DNA of 64,000 bases from Coffea arabica (GCF_036785885.1 NC_092310.1:124001-188000), one strand, 5' to 3'; counted from the first letter of the stretch, positions 52,053-62,870 are shown. Notes: a model not told the origin generated them from the letters alone. Program-made: numbers and translations.

Positions 52053-52388
52053 TTTTTATATCCCGTTCGAGTGTCAACTCATGGGTTGGCTGTTGGAAGG
52101 TCAAGGAATAAAACCATTCTGAGTCTGCTTTTTTTTTTCCCACTCCATCTCTAATAGGGTTATTGACGATGGTTATATCCTTTCTGATGTTTGCTTTAGT
52201 ACTTTGTTAAGCATTGTCCAGCAAAACTTTTGCCAGCCCAACGAGGTGGACCTCGCAATTTTTGGCTATTTGATACATAAATGACATAAAAGTGAGACCG
52301 AGTTGTGGTCTTTTCCAGTGGCAAATGCAGGATTTAATCATCTTTGCTTTATGAGATTGGGAACTGTACGGTATGGTCAGAGAATACA
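52053..52388. other. 3' flank of pyruvate kinase
   Basis: Probable 3'UTR with a run of T near 52130. No further gene. Confidence 0.5.
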
Positions 52389-52397
52389 CTTGGGAGC

Positions 52398-52777
52398 ATA
52401 GTTCAAAGTCGCGGCCATGGTTCGAACCATTCCATATCGATTTTGGTATATCAATCGCAGTCATAGTGAGATGCAAAATTTTAAAATATTTAATATTCTA
52501 AAAATTGTGAATAAATTTAAAAAATTTGATAAATAAAATAATAAAAAATTAGTAAAAATAATAAAAATTCGAGTTGACTCAAGATGATTCGATCATTTTT
52601 ATCTATTTCGAAGATGTCTTAGTTGAGTTTTTAATGACTCGATCGAGTTTTAGGCGATCCATTATTTCGAAGATATCAGAATCCATTATTTCGAAGTCAT
52701 CTCATTCTGATATCGTATCGGAGAGCTCTGTTCCAAGTGACGACTCAGCCGAGGCTTGGCCGAGTCTTTGAACCATG
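52398..52777. mobile_element. Mutator-like MITE with 9-bp target duplication
   Basis: CTTGGGAGC occurs at 52389-52397 and again at 52778-52786. The ends are inverted repeats: left ATAGTTCAAAGTCGCGGCCA, right complemented CATGGTTCAAAGACTCGGCC. The inside is AT-rich with GATTCGA and ATTTCGAAG motifs. No coding capacity. Confidence 0.85.
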
Positions 52778-52845
52778 CTTGGGAGCTGTCCGGTTTGAAT
52801 TCTACATCACTAAAGCTATGATATACTGGTGAATGAAACCACATT

Positions 52846-53011
52846 GTTTGTTTGGACAAGCCAAATTTGGTTTGCAAAATTTGTTTTCACAAATCCCAAT
52901 CACCTTTTTATCTTCCCAATCACCTTTTTATCTCACATACATCACATCACAAAAAGTGCTACAGTAAATATCTCAAATAAATCATCCAAATAAACTCTTA
53001 TCCAAACAAAC
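52846..53011. mobile_element. Small MITE with GTTTGTTTGGA ends
   Basis: Left end GTTTGTTTGGACAAG, right end complemented GTTTGTTTGGATAAG. Inside is a direct repeat of CCCAATCACCTTTTTATCT and a GCTACAGTAAAT motif common in plant MITEs. The flanking duplication is not certain, so the superfamily is open. Confidence 0.65.
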
Positions 53012-54590
53012 TCATTGTTTTCTATTTTTGTTAGGATTATATTTTTTAGGATTTCGTCTTAATTAGCCAAACTAATAGAAGTGTAATATCTCCTCGTGGT
53101 ATCATCTGCATGGGGAAATGCATGGCGTTCCTTCTCTCTGCGCTATAGCATTTAAGCAGACTGGTATTTATCACCTTCGTCCTGCTGGCCTAGGTTGAAC
53201 CACACCTTTTTTAAGCGGTTCCTACAAACCATACAATTGTATTTTGTTGACAACTGCGGTTATACTTCAATCAGAATTTCTTTCGCAACTCAAAACTGGG
53301 TCCATGAAAAACAAAGAAAAAGAAGAAGAAGAAGAAAGGTCTCAGAAGATGCAAAACTGGAGAATCCTCGTCAGCTAGCAAATGGCTGGAGTAAGCGGCC
53401 AATATTTTGTATTTATGTACACGCCCATTGCGTAAGTAGTGAATAACCAGAACATATCGCATGTCAGTTTGTGTCCGGAAGAAGCATAGCATTAAAGGCT
53501 CGTATCAAAATCGCTTCTCACTTCTCAGAATTTAAACCAACATAAGCCCCACGTTTAGTCCTCTGGCAGAAACTCAAATTCACCAGTAGCCAAATAAAGG
53601 GTAGAAGGAAAGGAACAGCAAAGGGCTTGCTATTCACCAGATGAGCCTTTGTTTCCAGAACCAACTCTAATTTTCTGCCACTGCTGCTCCCTTGCTTTGA
53701 TCCAGACGGCATTCTCTGATCATTATATCTGTCTATTTTTCTCTCTAATGCAAAACTATATAATTCCACTTACTAATTCTGCTGATATCACACATATGGG
53801 TTTCAAATTCAATTTTAGCATAAACGGCCTATTTTCTGAATCAACATGACTGCACGTAACTACAACGCTGACAAACTCAAGGATCTCGTCCTGAATATGC
53901 ATTCAATGTTATGTGTCATATCGGCAGTATTAATAAGTGAAACTACGTAATTTTGCATTGGATAGAAAAAATGGACAGATATAATAGATACAAGATTCCG
54001 TCTGGTATTTAATCAGTACCTGACTTGCTTGGCAACTTACTCTCAGACACGAAATGAAGACAACGGTGCAAGTAAAGCAAATAAAAGAAACAAAAGAAAT
54101 TAGACAATTTGAAAACGAAATATGTACCCTTTCTTCAGCCAAAAAAGAATGACTTGAAGTTCAACTTCCAACTGAAAATAAAACTACAGCAACCATAAAT
54201 TGGAACGAAGAAAACTTACTTTAATCATAAATGTCAAATTTCACAGAACACTGTCAGCTAGCTTCAAATGGGACATCCATTTTTACGTACGGAACTTTAG
54301 ATAATTCACAAGATCCATCAATCAAGTTGAAGAAATCTCGCATCCACGAAATTGGAGATAATATTCCACCACAGATACAAAAAAGAACCCAAACCCCAAA
54401 AAAAAAAAAATGGTTGAACTTCTCAAGAAAAATCCTCCACATAAATTACTATAGCATATAAAAACGAAATATACGCGCATGTTCACAATTAATTAACAGG
54501 GTGGCGGTTTATGTACAAAAAGGAAAAACACAAAGAAATCCAAGCAACATATAGGACATACATCTGATAATAAAGATTATAATTACAAAC
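53012..54590. other. Spacer and 3'UTR side of the RING ligase gene
   Basis: The lower part lies between convergent genes. About 54300-54590 is probably the 3'UTR of the RING gene. No other coding sequence or bounded repeat was found. Confidence 0.5.
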
Positions 54591-55745
54591 TTAGTTACCA
54601 TTTGTCTCAGAACTACGTTGGGATGTATTATTGGATGACTCAGGTGTTGAAGATGAATTACCATTGCCGGATGAAAACAAACTGCTAAAAGGCCACGGAA
54701 GTGGTAGAGAGAAGCGTCTTGTATTTTCACTCCTTCCACCCCCTTCTCCACCTTCACTTCCACTAGCGGCAGCATTATTGCCTCCTGCATCATTGTTATT
54801 GCTACCATTCCTAGACACCCTTGACTCCAGTTTTGATTCATCTGAAGGTAACTGATAGCGACAAACAGGGCACGAGCTATGAAGTTCCAACCACGGTAGA
54901 ATACACCCAACATGGAACCTATGCTTACAAGGCATCTCTTTTGCTTCAGCACCAATCTCAAAGTCTTCCAAACAAACAGAACATTGTGAAGTTTCCTCAA
55001 CTGTCACGGATGGCATGGCTTCCACAGCCTCTTTCTGAGCTGGTGGCGTCCCATATCTGTTTGGATCGTTCTCCGCCAGGTGCTGCAGCAACAAGTCTAA
55101 ACCAGGACCAACAAAATAATCACCCAAGGAGCCAAACGGTTGGTTCTGAGAGTCACTACTGTTGGAATCATATGAACCCTGTACAATGATGGTCTGATTG
55201 AAGGGGTTGATCAGAATCACGCGCTCCCCATCCCTGATTTCTCTATCTCTAGGGGGCCTGGCATCATTTCTAGAGTTGTCTGACTCGGATAACATGCCAG
55301 CTCGAATACCCTGGAGAAGCTGCAGAACAGTGGCCGAGCTACTCCTCCTCCTCCGAATGATTGATTCTAGTTCACGATCCAGCTCTGTCTCCTCCCCCTC
55401 ATTGCGATGGTGATGGTGATGGTGATGGTTATTGCTATTTAATTCACCATCATGATCATAATCGTCATCGTGATCATCGTCCTCAAACTCTAGACGTCTG
55501 AATCTGCGGCGACGACGTGGGTTGCTCATCATGCCAAGTAATATTGGAGCCCAGAGGGAGAGAGCGCGATCTGAATCCGAGGCAGAGCCTCCAAAATCAA
55601 GTGGGGCTTCGTTTCCCGCGGTGGACATTTCCTCGACAAATCCACCTTGACAGATGGGGCATTTAATTGTCTCAATCTCCATGATCGGACTCACAACTCG
55701 AGAGCAGGCGTGACACCAATATCTTGACATTTCTGCTTCATCCAT
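54591..55745 (-). CDS. RING-H2 E3 ubiquitin ligase with N-terminal zinc ribbon
   Basis: The single coding exon gives 384 residues. It begins MDEAEMSRYWCHACSRVV with a zinc ribbon (Cys11, Cys14, Cys29, Cys32), as in the plant BCA2-type RING family. Next comes ALSLWAPILLGMMSNPRRRRR (61-81), an acidic segment, a run of seven His (107-113) and the conserved ATVLQLLQGIRAG helix (138-150). The RING-H2 finger follows at 255-295, with all eight ligands present (C255, C258, C273, H275, H278, C281, C292, C295) and the E2-contact Trp in ILPWL. The tail is Gly/Ser/Asn-rich. It should transfer ubiquitin from an E2 to substrates; the substrate is unknown. The closest remembered relatives are Arabidopsis At1g55530 and At5g56340 (ATCRT1). 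There is no DUF1117, so it is not an RDUF type. Confidence 0.93.
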   Translation of the reverse strand: MDEAEMSRYWCHACSRVVSPIMEIETIKCPICQGGFVEEMSTAGNEAPLDFGGSASDSDRALSLWAPILLGMMSNPRRRRRFRRLEFEDDDHDDDYDHDGELNSNNHHHHHHHRNEGEETELDRELESIIRRRRSSSATVLQLLQGIRAGMLSESDNSRNDARPPRDREIRDGERVILINPFNQTIIVQGSYDSNSSDSQNQPFGSLGDYFVGPGLDLLLQHLAENDPNRYGTPPAQKEAVEAMPSVTVEETSQCSVCLEDFEIGAEAKEMPCKHRFHVGCILPWLELHSSCPVCRYQLPSDESKLESRVSRNGSNNNDAGGNNAAASGSEGGEGGGRSENTRRFSLPLPWPFSSLFSSGNGNSSSTPESSNNTSQRSSETNGN

Positions 55746-55808
55746 TTTGTAGTCCTATTATCGTTTTGAATAATCGAGTCTTGGGCTTTTGCGCTTCTCC
55801 CTGTGTAT

Positions 55809-56530
55809 CTGTCACGATAACAACAGCATCTTCAATAAGAATGTGTTGGCAGAACCAAAATTGACCCCAAAAAAAAACACACACACACACACACACACAC
55901 AAAAAGAATCAGCGAAACAAAACGATCGATTGCCTAGCACTGGGCCTGGTTAACAATAAACAACAATCAATCCATTAGGTAATTTAGCTGTGGGAATTGT
56001 CAAATTCGCAAATCTAATACCAAAAGCTTATGCATTTTTCAGAAACCTGCAAAATCATGCTGACATGCTTAGCAAGCGGATACAAATGACGATCCCAAAT
56101 GACAAAAACATACATGCATACAATCAAGAAGAAAACTGTGAATTATTTTCAAAAAAAAAAAAAAGGGTTACGTAATGCGTATCAAAATATTCTCTTTTTT
56201 GGCAAAGGAAAACCAGACAGGAAATCTGGGAAAAAGGTAAACAGATCAAGTAGAAGATAGATTCAGCGATGACTAAGTTATTAGTTGGAGGAAGGTACGG
56301 GGATTGGGGGCGTTCATCTGCTTACTTTTCTCGTCACGACTCAGGCCAATAAAAAATGCAAAAACAAGAAAACAAAATGGAGAATAACAGCAACCAAAGG
56401 AGATAACCTCAAGACTTTCAGCGGCAGTTGAAGATCCAAATCCAACTCCCAAGAAGGATGAATTCTTGCTGCTTTCTCCTCCTCTTCTTCTTCTTCTGGT
56501 TGTTGTTGTGGATCCCCAAAAAAAAAAAAA
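55809..56530 (-). other. Probable 5'UTR exon and leader intron of the RING ligase gene
   Basis: On the minus strand a leader from about 56530 with a GAAGAAGAAGAAGAGGAGG tract ends at a donor CTTGAG/GTTATC (56408/56407). An acceptor GTGACAG/ATACACAG at 55809/55808 lies 63 bases before the start codon. The intron would be 599 bases. This is inferred from splice motifs only. Confidence 0.5.
55876..55901. repeat. (CA)n microsatellite
   Basis: About 13 CA units following an A run, inside the inferred leader intron of the RING gene. Confidence 0.9.
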
Positions 56531-56558
56531 AAGAGTTGAAGGGTTGAATGGTGGGGGC

Positions 56559-56566
56559 TTTATAGA
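56559..56566 (-). promoter_or_regulatory. Candidate TATA box of the RING ligase gene
   Basis: CTATAAAGC on the minus strand lies about 30 bases before the inferred leader start near 56530. The spacing is right for a plant TATA promoter. Confidence 0.45.
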
Positions 56567-56718
56567 TATAAATAAATAAATATATATGTATACACACATA
56601 TATACGCGTAGTATGATTAATAAAAATATTATTAGTACCATATTATGCATATTATAATAAATGGAGGTAGAATATAAATACTCCATAGAGAGGGGATGTG
56701 ACGTTCGGCGTTTATTAA

Positions 56719-56855
56719 GATTGTGTTTGAATTACATTTTTCATGAAAAAATTATTATAATAATTTGATGTATGTGAGAAAAAAAGATAATAGAGAACTG
56801 TAATTATGAAAAATGACGTAATTTTTCGACGAAAAATAGCAATTCAAACAAAGCC
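56719..56855. mobile_element. Small MITE with TGTTTGAATT ends
   Basis: Left end TTGTGTTTGAATTACATTTT (56721 on) and right end complemented CTTTGTTTGAATTGCTATTT (to about 56853) are inverted repeats continuing through TTTTTC and GAAAAATTA. About 137 bases. No coding capacity. The target duplication is not clear. Confidence 0.6.
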
Positions 56856-56976
56856 AGTTGATTTAACAAATGTTACTAGTTATCAAAAAAAGGAAAAGAA
56901 AAGAAAAAAAAAAGGTAAGGATCTGGAAGCTTACGGAACTAAATGACCCAAGCCAAGTCCAACCCCACCAAACATT

Positions 56977-58272
56977 GGGCCTGTTTGGAACCTGAGTTTT
57001 TTGAGAGTTTGTCTAAAACTTTACTGTAGTGCACTGTAGAAGTTTTTGAAAAAATTTTGTAGAAGTTTTTGAAAAAATTTTGTAGAAGTTTTTGAAAGGT
57101 GAAAAATTTTTTTGTAGAAGTTTTTGTAAGATAAAAATTTTTGTAGATATTTTTGTAAGGTGAAATTTTTTTCCCTTTTCTTTTTTTCTTTCTCTTTCTT
57201 TTTCTTTTTCTTTCTTTCTTTTTTCTTTTCTTTCCTCTCTTTCTTCTTCTTCTTCTTCCTTCCCCCTCCCGCCACCCCTCTCCTCCCTTTCCCCTTCTCC
57301 TCCCTTTCCCCTTCTCCTCTCCTCTGTCTTTCCCCTCCCCTCTGCACGCCAACCCCTCTCCCCGCTGCCCATTCCCTCGCTGCTCCGCCACCCCCTCCCC
57401 CTCTTCCCCCTCCCCTCTGCACGCCACCCATTCCCCCGCTGCCCCGCCTTCCCCTCCCCTCTGCACGCAACCCCTTCCCCCGCTGTCCCGCCACCTCCTC
57501 TGCCCTGCCACCCCCTCCCCCACTGCCCCTTCCCCCCTCTCCCCTCTCCCTCCCCTTGTTTCTTGGAGCGCCGACCACCACCTCCGACGCCTCTTCGACC
57601 AAAAACGCAGGTGCACCAGAGCGCCAGCGCCGCCGACCTCCTCCGCACGCGCATCAGCCAGCCCAGCTCCTAGTGCGCCTTCTCCACCGCGCACTCCAGT
57701 CGTATGTGCGTGCAGTCGTTCGACCTCCATGCCCCTGCTTGGCTCTGTTCTTTTTTTTTTTTTGCTTTTCTCCTCTCCCACCCTCTGAGACTGAGACACC
57801 TCCTCCTCCTCCCCCTATTCCACTTCCACTTCTAATTCCAGTTCCTCCCGCCGCTGCAATTCCTTCCATGCCCGCCATGAAAATAACGGATCCCCCCAAC
57901 CCTAACTCCACTTTGGGTGATTTGTAAAAAAATAAAAATAAAAAAAAAATAAAGAGAGACAGTCGGCCCAACCCCGGCATAAACGATAGTGTTACTCCTT
58001 TTTCTGCAGTGGAGAGGGGGTGAGGGTGAGGTACAGAAAAATTTTTTTTTGAGGTGACCGGCGCTGGTACAGGTGGTGGAGATGGTGGCTGGCATGGTGG
58101 GTTGGATGAGGGAAGAAAAAGAAGAAAATTTTTGGAAAATTTTTTGTTTATTAGATTTTTGAAATGTGTAGGGAAAAAACTTTAAGAAGTTTTTTGGGGT
58201 TCCTGTAGCAAAAGTTGTTAAAAAACTAATAGGTAAAAAACTTGGTCAAAAAACCCACTTCCAAATAGGCCC
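56977..58272. mobile_element. Large Tourist-like element with pyrimidine-rich core
   Basis: Left end GGGCCTGTTTGGAACCTGAG and right end complemented GGGCCTATTTGGAAGTGGGT form inverted repeats, and ATT flanks both sides. Next to the left end is a ladder of AAAATTTTTGTAGAAG-type repeats of about 24 bases. From 57170 to about 57560 almost every base is C or T, including 35-45-base units with CTCTGCACGCCACCC. It is about 1.3 kb, long for a MITE. Frames of up to 286 codons on both strands are low-complexity artefacts, and no transposase is seen. Confidence 0.7.
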
Positions 58273-58748
58273 ATTGTTTGAATACGTATAATCAACAACA
58301 GGAGGGGGACCCCAACTCCGCCCGCACCGGCCCGGTCAAAAAAAAAAAAGTTGAAATCTTGAGAATCAACTATGGACGCGTTAAGTGTGCGGGGTGGATT
58401 GGTAGCTTGCACGCGTTTAGCGTGTTGGGTGAAATTGCTTGGATTGTATTAGGCATATAGCAGGCGTCATGGTGTGATTTTACTTTATTGTCTGGTGCTT
58501 TGTGCGCCGGCGCTTTGCTCTTCATTTGATCGTGAGCTGGCTGCTAAAGTGATAAGCTGCAATTTCCTCTATTTAGAAATAACAAATAATAAATGTTTGC
58601 TTCTATTTTAATAAATACATACAATGAATCAAATTGGCTGGACGTGTGTGCTACGTGAGTCCCGCTTAAGTTGTCTTTGGGTCGGTTTGCTGATGCCTGC
58701 TGCGTGTTGGGTGTGTGTGTTTCATTCCGATTCCGGAAAAAAAACATA

Positions 58749-59099
58749 CTCCCTTCGTCCCACTTTGATAGTTTTGTTTTCCTTTTTCGTCTGTCTCAAA
58801 TTGTAGTCCACTTTCCCATTAAGAAATGTAGTAATCTTCCAAATTGTCTAAAATACCCTTATTAAATATCTTGTTATTAATACATTGTTATTAAATACTA
58901 ACCCACTACATTGAATATATTGAGCTTTTCCAATACTAACCCATTAGCTGTAACTGATATTAATTGGCACTCTTCGTGATTAGCATAAGGGTATTTTAGG
59001 AAATTATTAATCTAAATTTATGTTTCCAACTAAATTAATTACACTTTCTTAATCTGTGTGAAAAAAAAAACCAAGACTAACAAAACGGGACGGAGGGAG
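58749..59099. mobile_element. Stowaway (Tc1/mariner) MITE
   Basis: Ends CTCCCTTCGTCCCACTTTGA and, complemented from the right, CTCCCTCCGTCCCGTTTTGT. The TA target lies at 58747-58748 and 59100-59101. 351 bases, AT-rich inside. This is the classic Stowaway end motif. Confidence 0.92.
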
Positions 59100-59584
59100 T
59101 ACAATGAATCAAATTAACAATATTATGTTTATAAATGAAAAGAAAGTTTTCTTACATATCTCATTGCACTAACAATTATGACTTCCTATTTAAAATCTCA
59201 TTGGTAACAATTATGGCTTCTCATTTAAAATTTGCTCATAAATCGACCATGATTGACTACGTGTATAATGCTCAAATGCACAAGGCATTATGTGAGTATA
59301 ATAGAGAGCATCACATATGCACTCAAAAATAATTGCAGCAATGGATTTTGAAAAACAAATGATAATAGATTCATAATTTAGAAAAAATATATATGTAATT
59401 TTAATGAATTATTGCTTTAATATTTGAAGGGAACCAACGGGTTAGGTAAGGTTTTCAAAAAAATTTATTATATTGTTATTTTATTAAAATTATTAACTTA
59501 GCTTGTTAGCCCAAGTCGGAACCTGACAAATTATTAATTTATCAAATACTGATTTATAGAAGCTTTACTATATAAACGGAGTTA

Positions 59585-59993
59585 CAAGTGAGAGAATTGC
59601 AGTTTTTGTCTCAAATGTTGAAAGCATAAAAAGTTTTAATCCCAAAAATTTGGATGAGACAAATGTAGTTTCAAAATTTTCAATTTCTAAGTACATTTAA
59701 TCTCATTGACTAATTTTTGCCAATTGCTATTAGAATTTATAATGTAACATTAGTGTTGGCAAGTAATTTTTTGAAAATTTTTTTTTTTTAAAAAAGAGGA
59801 CTAATTACCCACTTGCTATGTAACCTAGAATTTTTTTTTATCAATCAATTTTTTTTATTATGATATCACACGTAGCAATTAGCAAAAATTAGTGAAAACA
59901 TTTGAGATAACATTTACTTTCATCCAAACTTTATGGATAAAAACCTCTCGTGCCTTAAATATCTAGAACCAAAATTACAATTCTCTCGTGTGT
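59585..59993. mobile_element. Foldback MITE with long inner inverted repeats
   Basis: Outer ends GAGAGAATTGCAGTTTTTG (left) and complemented GAGAGAATTGTAATTTTGG (right) match. An inner pair, CTAATTTTTGCCAATTGCTA near 59720 and complemented CTAATTTTTGCTAATTGCTA near 59890, extends the palindrome. Right next to the end is a TG/TA microsatellite, which blurs the target site. Confidence 0.6.
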
Positions 59994-60306
59994 GTGTGTG
60001 TGTATATATAAACATATAGAATATGAGTATCACTGAGTGTGGAGTTAGATTATGGTTAATTATAAAGATAGAGAGGAGATGACACCAATTATCCCCATAT
60101 TCTACTGATAGTAAATTTTAGTCATTTGCATATAAAATAAAGCATTTTAGTCCCTCATAAATCTAAAATCTACTCCTTCGGTCAATCACATTTTTAATCG
60201 TATTTTTGCCCAAAATAGCGACAGACACATCACATGTTCAAACATTTTTTTATCCTGTTTTTATGAGTAACTCATGTGCAAATATCAAGTTTTTTAGTTA
60301 AAAAGA

Positions 60307-60490
60307 AGGGATAATTTCATAAAACCTCCCCTGAGGTTTTTGTCAATTGCACTTGCCTCCCCTCAACATCTGGAAATATCACTTACCTCTCTTATTTGAG
60401 AAACTTAAGTAACTTGTCAGCCCAAATCAGAAAAAGGTGGATTAAAATACTAGTATCAAGAGAGAGAGAAAGAATTTTAATGGCAGAAAT
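60307..60490 (+). mobile_element. One end of a GGGATAATTTCATAAA-type plant MITE
   Basis: GGGATAATTTCATAAAACCT then CCCCTGAGGTTTTTGTCAAT is a sequence I remember as the end of a common plant repeat. The opposite end was not found, so the copy is probably truncated. Confidence 0.35.
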
Positions 60491-60738
60491 ACCCTTTTTA
60501 TTTCCTACAAAATGTTATTTTAATAAATGTTTAAGTAATTGGGTGGTAGGGAGCGAAAAGTGTGGGTGTTTGTGAAAATTGAAGAAGTATGTGAAATTTG
60601 TCATCCAAAAATTTGTACCGCTCCAAGAATGGTGATTCAACGCAGCTATTACCATTGTCATCCAAGAATGTAATTCAATGCAAAATGAGTAATGCATGAC
60701 GAATTTAAATATCAACAAAACTAGAAGTAGTCAAAAGC

Positions 60739-61493
60739 TTTGTTTTGAAACTCGAATCGATCCGATCGGTTCAATCGATTAAATCGAAAATCGAGTAGAC
60801 ATCCGATCTGAGTTGTCTTAAAAAACCGTGAAACAAAAATTCGGTCAAACTTGGTCGAAAATCGGGTTTGACCGAAAACCGGAAGTATAGCTTGGAACAG
60901 GTTTTTTTTTTTCGCATTTTCTTTTTTTACCTTTTTTTATTCTTTCTTTTAACTACTCTCAAATCTCTTCACATATCCTACGATAAATCTCTCTCAAACA
61001 ACTCTAATGGAAGATCTAAGTTAAAAAAGGGATAAAACATTAAAAAAAAAAAAAAAGAAAGTAAAAAATTCACCTAGAAATATTTTATCAATTTTATTAT
61101 TTGATCCCTAGACTACTAGAAAACTATTATTACACCTACAAACATTTTAGAACGTATATCTATAGCCCTAAATTCTTGTAGTATTTTTCAAACAAGCCCT
61201 CCAATTTAGTTCTAAAGTTGTTGAATATGCATTAATTTGTAAATTACATAAATTGCTACTTAATTATACTACCTTATTTGTATTTTCTTATAAAGTATTT
61301 TAGAAACATCAAACATACATTGAACATACATTTCTTAGTATTAATATGCTTTTAGAAAATTTACATAATATATTAATTTTTAAAATTAAATATAATTACA
61401 ACATCATGATGACGTTATCTGGTTCTTCGATGGGTTCGACCCTAACCCCTAACTTCGACCTAGTCGATGGTCGGTTCGAGTTTCAAAACATTG
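60739..61493. mobile_element. Mutator-like non-autonomous element
   Basis: The 9-base flanks GTCAAAAGC (60730-60738) and GTCAAAAGT (61494-61502) differ at one base. The ends TTTGTTTTGAAACTCGAA and complemented CAATGTTTTGAAACTCGAA are inverted repeats. Inside are GATCCGATCGGTTC and AAATCGGGTTTGACCG near the left side and AT-rich sequence after. No coding capacity. Confidence 0.75.
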
Positions 61494-61879
61494 GTCAAAA
61501 GTAAATAAGAAGCTACAGCATATTTAGTGCAAATCCAAAATGCAACATCATATTATAAGTACTAGCTGTTGCAATCCAAACTTGCACAAAACACCATCTA
61601 AGTTTACTACTACAATTAGATGGTGAGGATTGCAAACTGCTAACATAGTTCCAAATGCATGTCCAAAAGTAATGAGTGGGCAGCAAATTTGAGATGACAT
61701 CCACGAAGCACCACTCAACAAAGAGTTACATTGAGTTTTAGTAAGCGCTATCATATGTAATAATTCGATCAGCTGGAAAAGGTAGCTTTCAAGATTACTC
61801 AGATCTCATGCTGAAACTATTGGTAAGGCTTTGTCTGTCCATATTGGCAGCCGCTTCAATGCTTATAGAGACTTGAGTC

Positions 61880-62870
61880 TGGGAATTCTAATTGGTATTA
61901 GTTGCAGAAACTGGTTGTGCACTCGCAAAAGCATTTCCCTTTCCTTTTTGGAACTTTTAGCAGTAGAAGGACTAGCCATTTGAGAAGTTTTTCCTCTCTG
62001 GAAAACACAAAAGAAACTTATATCCTATAGCACAAGAAATTCAGTATAATTTGTATTGCTTTGTATACCACTTACCTTTCTCTTGGAAGCACTTCCAGTA
62101 GCCTTGACATTCACTCGAACATTCACAGCAGTAACATTAGTTGGCGGAGTTTGATTACTTCCTTGACTTGAAACCACAACAGGAACATTTCCTTGTGCAT
62201 GGTCCTAGGATGAATAAAATTCGAGAGATAGAAAAACTTAAAATGCCATAATCTTTACTTAAATGCAATATTGACCTCGCTTACCCAAAGCACAGATCCC
62301 GCTAAACCAATGCTAGTAATGCCATAATAGTAAAATTAGTTCTACGTTAAAAACTATGGTAATCTGTATAAATATTGTTTACTTTTAACCTGATTTCTAG
62401 AAGTAGAGCTACCATTCTTTGCATTCACAGGTGCTCCTTGGCATGTCCTTCTGTCATGACCAAATGCCTTACAGTTGGAACACTTGAAAGTAGTTGATCT
62501 CTTTGTCTGAGAAAAAGGAACACCTTTATCAACTTCCCTTTTGCTATTTGTTCTTGGTCTACCCAGTGCTTTTCTAAGAGGTGGTGGTAAAACAGTTTTT
62601 GGAAGCACATCAGGCATAGACAACCATTGCTGAATATGTGGAATTGGATGGATCATTGAGGAGTAGGTCCTCAAGTACTGATCCTTTGAGAAAGCCTTCT
62701 CACAGTAGCTGTCAAGTGTCTCCTTCTTGTACATCACTTCTAATGCAGCATGCTTGTTATTCACCACAATCACAATAATGTCTATCAGCTAATTTGACTA
62801 TACAAGTCTTATCAAAATTGCCTACTTCAAAAGTATCCTCACTAGCCATCATTAACTCACATCTTCATGA
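61880..62870 (-). pseudogene. MULE transposase, C-terminal remnant
   Basis: Minus-strand pieces fit the C-terminal end of a Mutator-like transposase: FEVGNFDKTCIVKLADRHYC near 62790-62850, then KHAALEVMYKKETLDSYCEK, YLRTYSSMIHPIPHIQQW, a PP.L.K..GRPR linker, and the zinc knuckle CSNCKAFGHDRRTC (about 62446-62487). Further exons may follow at 62204-62076 and from 61997, with good splice sites. The SWIM motif (CxC...CxH) keeps CDCGE and KHAA, but the middle with the second Cys is lost together with a frame change. The catalytic DDE part is absent. This is a dead fragment. Confidence 0.65.

Noticed and set aside
55407-55427. His run in the RING protein as a possible metal-sensing domain
   Set aside because: CAT/CAC repeats of this kind are common slippage products in plant linkers and nothing else supports a function.
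56939-57980. Overlapping open frames of 108-286 codons on both strands
   Set aside because: They consist almost only of Gly/Arg/Glu/Lys or of Pro/Phe/Leu/Ser, mirror the pyrimidine/purine tract, exist in several frames at once, and lie inside a bounded repeat.
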